DNA from: Thermoflexales bacterium
GTDB lineage: Bacteria; Chloroflexota; Anaerolineae; B4-G1
Direction of reading: 5' to 3'
DNA length: 8,945 nucleotides
Assembly: GCA_007118795.1 (NCBI GenBank)
Contig: SKQX01000243.1
Span: 1 to 8,945 of the forward strand
The notes beneath the pieces were generated by a model. The model was not told the DNA's origin and made no database searches. It saw only the letters and a list, made by a program, of their open reading frames with translations. The stretch's first letter is position 1. Each line of letters opens with the position of its first letter. Positions 1 to 6,048 of the stretch are shown here, piece by piece. The position numbers and the translations under genes were made by a program.

Positions 1-444
1 CCTCTCCGCATACTCCTGACACTCGCTCAGCGGATGGCTGCCCGATTCCAGCCAGCCCTTGCTGAGGTAATAGGTGCCGGGAACGGCGCTGAACTCACGC
101 TGGTACGCCTGCCGCGAGCCCAGTAGAATGGCGATGCAGTCGTCGGTGCGCGGAATCAGCAAGGTGTGCTGTCGGGACTTGACGCCCGGAAGGCCGGTAC
201 CGCACAGCCCGTACCCAAACACGATCAAGCCCGGTGCCTCCACAGCGTCCACGCGGTCCTGTAGTGCCTCTCTCAGCCTCTGGGGAACGCAATGGAGCCC
301 GTACTCCTCGTAGGTGACGTCCTCGGCGAGGTCCTCCGGTAGCAGAGGTTCCAGCACCTCTTGCAGAACCTGGCAAGCAATGATGTGGACTGGTACCTCT
401 CCTGGCGTCGTATCCAACGTGTCGTGCCCCCTGGTATCGTTCAC
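1..444 (-). CDS. DUF1638 domain protein, partial (C-terminus off the left edge)
   Basis: No function is established for this family. I recognise it from the segment reading ACQVLQEVLEPLL, then YGLHCVPQRLREALQ, GYGLCGTGLPGVK, the PRTDDCI segment and PGTYYLSKGWLESG. This order is typical of DUF1638 proteins, which are often encoded near corrinoid-dependent methyltransferases. The reading frame is open from about position 468 to base 1, so 148 codons are visible from the chosen start and the C-terminus is missing. I chose GTG at 444 because GGAGG (450-454) sits 5 nt upstream. An in-frame ATG at 468 would add 8 residues but has no ribosome binding site. Conserved Cys and His residues could bind a metal, which is inference. 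The gene is divergent from nrdR and has its own promoter at 491-518. Family assignment is from memory of the motif pattern. Confidence 0.8.
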   Translation of the reverse strand, partial: MNDTRGHDTLDTTPGEVPVHIIACQVLQEVLEPLLPEDLAEDVTYEEYGLHCVPQRLREALQDRVDAVEAPGLIVFGYGLCGTGLPGVKSRQHTLLIPRTDDCIAILLGSRQAYQREFSAVPGTYYLSKGWLESGSHPLSECQEYAER

Positions 445-490
445 ATGGCCCTCCGTGCCGACATGCATCAGCTTTTCTGCTCGTCAATCT

Positions 491-518
491 ATTATACACA
501 GTTGAGCACACCAGTCAA
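491..518 (-). promoter_or_regulatory. Sigma-70-type promoter of the DUF1638 gene
   Basis: Reading the minus strand, TTGACT (518-513) is followed after 16 nt by a perfect TATAAT (496-491). Transcription would start near 484, giving a leader of roughly 40 nt to the GTG at 444. This is the best promoter match in the window. Confidence 0.65.
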
Positions 519-520
519 CT
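500..520. promoter_or_regulatory. Inverted repeat over the -35/spacer, possible operator
   Basis: AGTTGA (500-505) and TCAACT (515-520) form a perfect 6-bp inverted repeat with a 9-nt centre. It covers the -35 hexamer and most of the spacer of the DUF1638 promoter. A dyad placed here would let a dimeric repressor block RNA polymerase. The regulator is not identifiable from the sequence. Confidence 0.4.
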
Positions 521-685
521 ATACGGTGCCCCGACGGTCCGTTTCCGCCCGCGGGTCGGCGGGCCATCCGGGGCAGGTGGCCCACCAAGACTCCGCGGGT
601 GACCTAATCGGACAGATGGGGCAAGCCAGCGGACCGAAGGTCAGCGCGTAGGCCTCAACTTTAAGGTAGCGGGCGCTCCCGGGGC

Positions 686-713
686 TTGCTCGTTCATCCG
701 GCTGTGGTATAAT
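686..713 (+). promoter_or_regulatory. Extended -10 promoter upstream of nrdR
   Basis: A perfect TATAAT (708-713) is preceded by TGG, giving an extended -10 (TGnTATAAT). A weak -35-like TTGCTC (686-691) lies 16 nt further upstream. The expected start point is about 720, leaving a leader of about 170 nt before nrdR. It is the likely main promoter for the nrdR to nrdJ gene run. Confidence 0.55.
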
Positions 714-719
714 CCTTAT

Positions 720-890
720 GAATTTCCCCATATGTAGGGGTTTGCCCCTATAAGAAACCCACCTGTGGGTTTTCCGTATCTACGGCTTTCCATAGCCGGA
801 TGTCGGCCCCGTGGCTCTGTGCTGGGTCGCCTGTCTGCCATTCTCGAGCCGCGGCGAGGCCGACTCAAAGAGGGAGCAAGCAAAGCTGCC
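720..890 (+). promoter_or_regulatory. Structured leader / operator region of nrdR
   Basis: Three short perfect inverted repeats follow the promoter closely. They are TAGGGG-TTTG-CCCCTA (735-750), AAACCCA-CCTG-TGGGTTT (755-772) and CGGCT-TTCCAT-AGCCG (783-798). The first overlaps a second dyad, CCCC-ATATGTA-GGGG (726-740). These could act as DNA operators, since NrdR is known to autoregulate, or as RNA hairpins in the leader. The second hairpin is followed by only four T residues, so it would be at best a weak attenuator. No known riboswitch core was recognised. Confidence 0.4.
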
Positions 891-1352
891 ATGATGTGTC
901 CTTATTGCGACAGTGCCGAGACCCGCGTCATCGATACCACGCGGAAGGTGCACAGCGTTCGTCGCCGACGAGAGTGCAAGTCCTGCCGCCGACGCTTCTC
1001 GACGATGGAACGGGCCATTATGCAGGCGCCTCTCGTGGTCAAGCGGGACGGGCGCCGGGAGACCTTCGACCGCGAGAAGATCGTCTCCGGGCTAAGAATT
1101 GCCTGTGCCCGTCGGCCGGTGTCGGCCGATGATCTGGAGCGCGTGGTGGACCGCGTCGAGAGCCACATTCGAGAGGTGGGCAAGACTGAAATCCCCACCC
1201 GGGCCATTGGTGACCTGGTGATTGAGGAGTTGAAGGTGCTGGATCCTGTCTCCTATATCCGCTATGCCATCGTCTACCTGGGGCTCGAGGATCTGGACGA
1301 GGTGCGGGCCGAGGTCAACCGACTGTTGGAGGAACGTGCCGCGGGTAGGTAA
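891..1352 (+). CDS. nrdR: Transcriptional repressor NrdR
   Basis: NrdR is a zinc-ribbon/ATP-cone repressor that binds NrdR boxes in front of ribonucleotide reductase genes and responds to the ATP/dATP ratio. The 153-residue product shows the zinc ribbon with C3-x2-C6 and C29-x2-C32, the basic stretch RRRREC just before the second pair, and FSTME where many homologues have FTTYE. The ATP-cone runs from about residue 48 to 138, beginning VVKRDGRRETFDREKI. Length matches the family. The start is one of two adjacent ATG codons (891 or 894), because NrdR proteins begin M-x-C-P-x-C. The frame is open upstream to a GTG at 765, but that 42-residue extension has no family support. AGGGAG lies 14 nt before 891, a rather long spacing. 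It is the first gene of a co-directional run ending in nrdJ, its expected target. Confidence 0.95.
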   Translation: MMCPYCDSAETRVIDTTRKVHSVRRRRECKSCRRRFSTMERAIMQAPLVVKRDGRRETFDREKIVSGLRIACARRPVSADDLERVVDRVESHIREVGKTEIPTRAIGDLVIEELKVLDPVSYIRYAIVYLGLEDLDEVRAEVNRLLEERAAGR

Positions 1353-1383
1353 GGGAGGCGAGTTCGGGGATGGCCCCTGGGGT

Positions 1384-1398
1384 TGGGCACGCTGCCCA
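1384..1398 (+). other. Hairpin between nrdR and the PHP gene
   Basis: TGGGCA-CGC-TGCCCA is a perfect 6-bp stem with a 3-nt loop in the 79-nt gap after nrdR. It is followed by TTGG, not a T tract, so it is not a standard intrinsic terminator. It might stabilise or process the operon mRNA. Confidence 0.3.
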
Positions 1399-1431
1399 TT
1401 GGCGGTGCGGGGGCGGAGCTGAACGAGAACG

Positions 1432-2091
1432 ATGCTGGTTGACCTACACACTCATACTACTGTCTCCTCCGGATGCAGCTTGATGTCGCCGCAGGAACTG
1501 CTGGCGGCGGCCCCCAGTGCCGGGCTGAATGGTGTCTGCGTCACCGATCACTATTCCATCGCCGGTGCGGACGTGACGCAGAGGCTGAGTCACAGTCAGG
1601 AAATTCCCGTCTTTCGCGGAGTCGAGGCGCGGACCGATCTGGGCGATATGCTCGTCTTCGGTTACTACCGGGACCTTCGCGAGGGCATCTCTCTCGATCG
1701 CCTGTGTGCCATCGTCCACGAGGCCGGAGGTCTGGTGTTCGCGGCTCACCCTTTTCACACCCGGGGCGGCCCGAGCCTGGCGCAGGCGTTTCGACGCCGG
1801 GGGCTCGATCTGGAGACCGAGTGGGACCGGGTGGAGGCTATGAGACATCTTGACGGCGTTGAGACGCTGAATGGGAACGTAGCGCCGGCCGACAATGAGC
1901 TGGCTCGGTCCCTGGCCGCACAACTGGGGGTTCCCGGCATCGGCGGTAGCGACGCTCACACTGCCCATATGCTGGGCACAGCCGCCACGCGGTTCCCGGC
2001 CCCGATCCGGTCAGACCATGAGCTGGTGGCGGCGCTGAGGCACGGAGATTATCGGCCAGCTCGGTTGGGAGACACAGGGGAGATCGGGTGA
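1432..2091 (+). CDS. PHP-domain metal-dependent phosphoesterase
   Basis: PHP proteins bind two or three metal ions and hydrolyse phosphoester bonds; substrates range from histidinol phosphate to nucleotides and oligonucleotides. The 219-residue product has the ordered motifs of the family: DLHTHT with H6 and H8, TDH with D39 and H40, GVEA with E65, AAHP with H106, ETLNG near 144-148 with N147, and GSDAH with D174 and H176. This metal-binding set appears complete, so an active enzyme is likely. It is a stand-alone PHP domain with no polymerase or other fused domain. The start is the ATG giving MLVDLHTHT; its ribosome binding site is weak (GGAG 13 nt upstream). The stop overlaps the start of the next gene, which suggests translational coupling. 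The substrate cannot be told from the sequence; a nucleotide substrate would suit the neighbourhood, but that is inference. Confidence 0.88.
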   Translation: MLVDLHTHTTVSSGCSLMSPQELLAAAPSAGLNGVCVTDHYSIAGADVTQRLSHSQEIPVFRGVEARTDLGDMLVFGYYRDLREGISLDRLCAIVHEAGGLVFAAHPFHTRGGPSLAQAFRRRGLDLETEWDRVEAMRHLDGVETLNGNVAPADNELARSLAAQLGVPGIGGSDAHTAHMLGTAATRFPAPIRSDHELVAALRHGDYRPARLGDTGEIG

Positions 2092-2684
2092 TCACTGGGG
2101 ATGCGGGGCCGGATCTGAGCGGGGTCTCCCTTCACCTGTGCAAGCCCGCCTATCTCTTCCATCAGTTTCAGGGAGCGACGAACGACTGCGGGCCGACCAG
2201 TCTGGCTATCGCGGCCAACACGTTGGCGGGGGTTCCGGAGTGGGAGGGTGCGCTGGTCGCCCAGGACATGGACCGCATCGGCTTGGCCTGGCGTGCTTTT
2301 CCTTTCCTCGCGCCTTCCCGCATTCCGGGTTGGGCTACTTTTCCGTGGGGCATGGTCCACCATCTGCGAAAGCGGGGCGTTCAAGGTCGTTGGGGCCTCT
2401 TCGGGACGCTGGGGCGTCTTCAGCGGAACTTGCTCGATGACCGGATCACCATCGTCGTGGTCGGGGAGCCGCTCCGCTGGAAGCAGAGGAAGTACCACGG
2501 TTGGGCGCACATCAAGCTGACCTACGGGTATGCAGCTGGCAGGGGTTTCCTCTTCGTCGATCCGGCTGTGCGGAGCTCGGGGAAACCGGACGGTCTTGAG
2601 CGCCACGGTCTCTCCTGGCACCGGGAGGAGGACTTCCTGCGGCAGTGGGGGAATATGCTCCGAACCTATGTGGAGGTGGGCTAG
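2088..2684 (+). CDS. C39/papain-like cysteine peptidase-like protein
   Basis: The 198-residue product resembles single-domain papain-fold proteins of the C39-like type (Peptidase_C39_2 / BtrH-like). The motif NDCGPTSLAIAANTLAG places a candidate nucleophile at C34, with Q26 or Q28 as a possible oxyanion glutamine. GWAHIKLTYGY supplies a candidate H141 and the FVDPA segment a D158. The order Cys-His-Asp and the spacing suit the fold. No signal peptide, transmembrane segment or ABC-transporter domain is visible, so it is not a bacteriocin-exporter C39 and probably acts in the cytoplasm. The GTG start overlaps the PHP stop in a GTGA arrangement, and AGGGGAGA (2076-2083) lies 4 nt upstream, so the start is well supported. 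The substrate is unknown; it could be a protease, a transglutaminase-like enzyme or an inactive relative. Fold assignment rests on motif recognition only. Confidence 0.65.
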   Translation: MITGDAGPDLSGVSLHLCKPAYLFHQFQGATNDCGPTSLAIAANTLAGVPEWEGALVAQDMDRIGLAWRAFPFLAPSRIPGWATFPWGMVHHLRKRGVQGRWGLFGTLGRLQRNLLDDRITIVVVGEPLRWKQRKYHGWAHIKLTYGYAAGRGFLFVDPAVRSSGKPDGLERHGLSWHREEDFLRQWGNMLRTYVEVG

Positions 2685-2805
2685 GGGTGCACCGGGTTGA
2701 TGTGTCGCCCGGTCAGCGACCTGGCGACGGACAGCGGAGGTGGCTGAGAGGCCGGGCACGGTTCTGACGGTGCAGAGGATAGCCCAGGATCGGCAGGAGG
2801 TGGGG

Positions 2806-3543
2806 TTGGACCAGACGGGGGCGGGAGCGTCAGTGAGCGAGGTCGCGGCCAGAATCGATCGTGACATCCGTGCGTTGCCGCTGCGGAACACACCGAACGT
2901 GCGGACGGTCCGGCGCCGTTACTCTCGGGAGTGTCGGGAGGCTGACGGCCCGTTCATCCTTGAGCTTGCCAGGGAGCTTGTGGAGCGGTATGGCCACCGG
3001 TGGGTCGCTTATGAGCTGGTGGGGGACCACCAGGAGGCTTTCCGCTCCGTCGGCGAGGGGGAGTTGGAAGCGTTAGGCAGGGGAATGGACAGCTGGGGAG
3101 CGGTGGATGCTTTCGCCAGGACCCTGGCGGGTCCTGCGTGGCGCGACGGACAGCTCTCCGGCGACGTAATTGACCGCTGGGCTCGTCGTGACGACCGCTG
3201 GTGGCGGAGGGCAGCGCTGGTGAGCACTGTGGCACTGAATGTCCGCAGCCGCGGGGGCACCGGCGACGTTCTACGCACCTTGTCGGTATGCGGTCTTCTC
3301 GCTGGCGATGACGACGACATGGTGGTCAAAGCCCTTTCGTGGGCGCTGCGGGAGTTGGTCGTGCACGATCCCCAGGCGGTGGAGACGTTTCTGCGGGAGA
3401 ACGAGCAGGCGCTGGCGCCGCGGGTGCTGCGGGAGGTGAGGAACAAACTGGTCACGGGCTTGAAGAACCCGAAACGGGCGGCAGATGGGACTGGATGGGG
3501 TTCCGCGAACCCTCGGGACGGCGCGTGCGCAGATCAGGGATGA
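2806..3543 (+). CDS. AlkD-like DNA alkylation repair protein (HEAT-like repeats)
   Basis: AlkD-family proteins are DNA glycosylases built from HEAT-like helical repeats that remove N3- and N7-alkylated purines without flipping the base out. The most telling stretch is WVAYELVGDHQEAF, then SWGAVDAFARTLAGP, DDRWWRRAALVST and VKALSWALRELV. In numbering from this start, the W-x3-D pair is W97 and D101, the RR pair is near 134-135 and the later Trp is W179; these fit the catalytic and DNA-contact positions of known AlkD enzymes. The protein is 245 residues, close to the usual length of about 240, but carries a poorly conserved 25-residue tail. I chose TTG at 2806 because AGGAGG (2795-2800) lies 5 nt upstream. 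GTG at 2833 (GGGAG 5 nt upstream) and GTG at 2740 are in-frame alternatives. It lies between the peptidase-like gene and nrdJ, on the same strand. Confidence 0.82.
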   Translation: MDQTGAGASVSEVAARIDRDIRALPLRNTPNVRTVRRRYSRECREADGPFILELARELVERYGHRWVAYELVGDHQEAFRSVGEGELEALGRGMDSWGAVDAFARTLAGPAWRDGQLSGDVIDRWARRDDRWWRRAALVSTVALNVRSRGGTGDVLRTLSVCGLLAGDDDDMVVKALSWALRELVVHDPQAVETFLRENEQALAPRVLREVRNKLVTGLKNPKRAADGTGWGSANPRDGACADQG

Positions 3544-3578
3544 TGGATGCGATCATTGAGGTTCAAGGGAGCGGTTGA
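3540..3578 (+). other. 12-codon mini-ORF bridging alkD-like gene and nrdJ
   Basis: ATG at 3540 overlaps the stop of the alkylation repair gene (ATGA), runs for 12 codons (MMDAIIEVQGSG) and ends at TGA 3576-3578, whose last base is the first base of the nrdJ ATG. Terminating ribosomes could therefore be handed on to nrdJ. The mini-ORF lacks a convincing ribosome binding site, so it may be chance. Confidence 0.2.
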
Positions 3579-6028
3579 TGAATGAGGAAGCAAGGTTGGA
3601 CAGCGATTTGTCATCTGGGGATTCGTCTCTGCGAGATCCGGTTGAAGATCGGTTCTCCGAGAACGCCCTGGAGGTATTCCGCCGTCGCTACGTGCGGAAG
3701 AACGCTGACGGAGAGCCTGTGGAGACCGTCGAGGGTGTGTTCCGGCGGGTCGCCTGCCACGTCGCAGCGGTGGAGGAGACCGTGGGAGGAGACCCCCGGG
3801 AGGCTGAGACGCTCTTCTTCGACTTGATGACGCAGCTTCGCTTCTTGCCAAACTCGCCGACCTTTACCGGAGCGGGGACGCCCCTGTCTCAGCTGGCAGC
3901 ATGCTTCGTGCTGCCCATTGCCGATGACATGGGGCGGAAGCGGGACGGGATCTTCCAGACGCTGCGCGACATGGCGCTCATCCAGCAGACCGGTGGGGGA
4001 ACGGGCTTCTCCTTCTCGAAGTTGCGTCCGAAAGGGGCCATCGTGCGCTCCAGCGGCGGCCCCGCCACAGGGCCTGTTGGCTTCATGCAGGTGTACGATA
4101 CGGCGTCGGAGATCATCAGCCAGGGTGGCGCCCGACGCGGGGCGAACATGGCCGTTCTCAACATAGACCATCCGGACATCCGCACGTTTATCCACTGCAA
4201 GTCGAACGAGTACGCTATCACCAACTTCAATATCTCCATCGGCTTGACTGACGAGTTTATGGAGACGCTGGCCGATGAGGGCACTGTCGACCTGGTCAAT
4301 CCCGACGACGGGGAGACGTGGGAGACGGTGCCGGCCCGGACCCTCTTTGGGGAGATCGTCGAGTCGGCCCATCGGAACGGGGAGCCGGGCCTGCTCTTTC
4401 TGGATACCGCCAATCGCGACAACCCTACGCCGCACTTGGGGCGGTACGAGGCGACCAATCCCTGCGGCGAACAGCCCCTACTCCCTTACGAGAACTGCTG
4501 TCTTGGGTCCATCAACTTGGCGCGGCACGTGGTGCGAAGCTCGGAGGGATCCTGTCTGGTCGACTGGGAGGGTCTGGCCGACACCGTTGCTCAGTCGGTG
4601 CGGTTTCTGGACGATGTGGTCGATGCCAACGGCTATGTGCCGACGGTGCCGGAGTTGGAGGAGGCTGCCCACCGTACGCGGCGCATCGGTCTCGGCATAG
4701 CGGGGCTTGCTGACGTGCTCTACAAGCTCCGGGTTCGCTACGGGAGCGAGGGGGCGCGGGAGTTAGCCGGACAGCTGATGGGCTTCATCCGCTACCATGC
4801 CATGCGGACTAGCGTCGAGCTGGCCTGCCAGCGGGGACCGTTCCCCGCCATCGAGGGGAGTGTCTACGATCCCGACGGGCTCGATTGGGAGCCGCCGCAA
4901 CCGGTCGAGCCTTTCCAGCGTCTCGAACGATGGGGACGACCCTCTCTCGACTGGGACGACCTCCGCGAGGCGATCAAAAGGAGCGGCATCCGGAACGCGG
5001 CGCAGACCACCATCGCGCCCACGGGCACCCGATCCACCATCGCCGGGATCGAGGGATATGGCTGTGAGCCGGTCTTTGCCCTGGCTTACGTGCGCTACAT
5101 GAACGACAATGGGGAGGACGTGGAGCTCCCGTACACGAGTCCCCTCTTCCGCGAGGCATTGGAGGAGGCGGGCCTCGACGAGGCGACGCGGGATCGGATC
5201 ATCGGGGAGGTGGCCCTCGCCGGGAGCTGTCAGGACGTCGAGGGGGTGCCGGAGGAGATCCGCGAGGTCTTCGTCGTGGCTCAGGACATCCCGGCGGAGG
5301 AGCACGTCCGTATGCAGGCTGCCCTCCAGGCCTTCGTGGACGCGGCCATCAGCAAGACGATTAACTTCCCCGCGGATGCGACTCCGGACGATGTGGCCGG
5401 TGCCTTCCAGTTGGCCTGGGAGATCGGTTGTAAGGGGCTCACCGTCTACGTCACCGGTTCCCGGGAGAAGGTCGTACTGGAGACGGAGGAGACCCGTCGC
5501 GTCAAGCAGCAAGGCCGGCACGCTCTGGGATCGGCCAAAGTACGCCCCCGACCCCACTCGCTGCAGGGGCACACGTATCGGCTGCAAACCCCCCTGGGGG
5601 CAGCGTACACCACCATCAACGTCAACGGCGAAGGCGAGCCATTCGAGGTATTCCTCAATGTTGGCAAAGCCGGCTCCGATACGGCGGCGGTGGCCGAGGC
5701 GATCGGGCGCCTCATATCCCTGTTGCTCCGTATCCCCTCCACCCTGTCTGCCACCCGGCGTCTCAACCAGGTGGTGCGGCAGCTCAAGGGCATCGGCGGG
5801 GGTCGGCCCATGGGATACGGTCGCGATCGGGTGCGCAGCCTGCCCGACGGCGTGGCCCAGGTTCTCGCCGAGCACCTCGGCCTAGCCGACCCGCCTGATC
5901 ACACGGCGGGCACGGAGCAGTTACCGCTCTTCCCCGAGGGGGATCTCTGTCCCGAGTGCGGGCAAGGGACGCTGGTCTTCGAGGAGGGGTGCCGCCACTG
6001 CTACACCTGCGGGTACAGCGACTGCTAG
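3578..6028 (+). CDS. nrdJ: Adenosylcobalamin-dependent (class II) ribonucleotide reductase
   Basis: This enzyme reduces ribonucleotides to deoxyribonucleotides using a thiyl radical generated from adenosylcobalamin, so it needs neither oxygen nor a second radical-generating subunit. In the 816-residue product the redox cysteine is C109 (AACFVLP). The radical site is NPCGEQ with N294, C296 and E298, and the partner cysteine is C307 in ENCCLGSINL. SNEYAITNFNIS and APTGTRSTIAGIEGYGCEP mark the ten-stranded barrel. A TSCPD domain spans about 650-770. The C-terminus is a Cys-rich tail: C791, C794, C805, C808, C811 and C816. No N-terminal ATP-cone is visible, so overall dATP inhibition by that route is unlikely and control by NrdR matters more. 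The start is ATG 3578 with AAGGGAG ending 6 nt upstream; TTG at 3575 would be too close to it. It is the last gene of the nrdR run. Confidence 0.96.
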   Translation: MNEEARLDSDLSSGDSSLRDPVEDRFSENALEVFRRRYVRKNADGEPVETVEGVFRRVACHVAAVEETVGGDPREAETLFFDLMTQLRFLPNSPTFTGAGTPLSQLAACFVLPIADDMGRKRDGIFQTLRDMALIQQTGGGTGFSFSKLRPKGAIVRSSGGPATGPVGFMQVYDTASEIISQGGARRGANMAVLNIDHPDIRTFIHCKSNEYAITNFNISIGLTDEFMETLADEGTVDLVNPDDGETWETVPARTLFGEIVESAHRNGEPGLLFLDTANRDNPTPHLGRYEATNPCGEQPLLPYENCCLGSINLARHVVRSSEGSCLVDWEGLADTVAQSVRFLDDVVDANGYVPTVPELEEAAHRTRRIGLGIAGLADVLYKLRVRYGSEGARELAGQLMGFIRYHAMRTSVELACQRGPFPAIEGSVYDPDGLDWEPPQPVEPFQRLERWGRPSLDWDDLREAIKRSGIRNAAQTTIAPTGTRSTIAGIEGYGCEPVFALAYVRYMNDNGEDVELPYTSPLFREALEEAGLDEATRDRIIGEVALAGSCQDVEGVPEEIREVFVVAQDIPAEEHVRMQAALQAFVDAAISKTINFPADATPDDVAGAFQLAWEIGCKGLTVYVTGSREKVVLETEETRRVKQQGRHALGSAKVRPRPHSLQGHTYRLQTPLGAAYTTINVNGEGEPFEVFLNVGKAGSDTAAVAEAIGRLISLLLRIPSTLSATRRLNQVVRQLKGIGGGRPMGYGRDRVRSLPDGVAQVLAEHLGLADPPDHTAGTEQLPLFPEGDLCPECGQGTLVFEEGCRHCYTCGYSDC

Positions 6029-6048
6029 GCGCGGAGCTCCGATGCCCT

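Noticed and set aside
95..511. 138-codon minus-strand open frame
   Set aside because: It overlaps the DUF1638 gene in another frame; only the DUF1638 frame gives family motifs.
519..731. 70-codon minus-strand open frame in the divergent promoter region
   Set aside because: It runs across both promoters and the leader, and its product resembles nothing I know.
765..890. 42-residue N-terminal extension of NrdR from a GTG at 765
   Set aside because: NrdR proteins begin at M-x-C-P-x-C. The extension has no family resemblance and overlaps palindromic leader DNA.
720..890. Possible cobalamin riboswitch in front of the B12-linked operon
   Set aside because: I could not find a B12-box-like GCCACTG core or the long pseudoknotted arrangement in the leader, and the ~170 nt is occupied by simple short hairpins.
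6029..6048. Terminator between nrdJ and the permease gene
   Set aside because: Only a loopless palindrome CGGAGCTCCG (6032-6041) is present, with no T tract in either direction.
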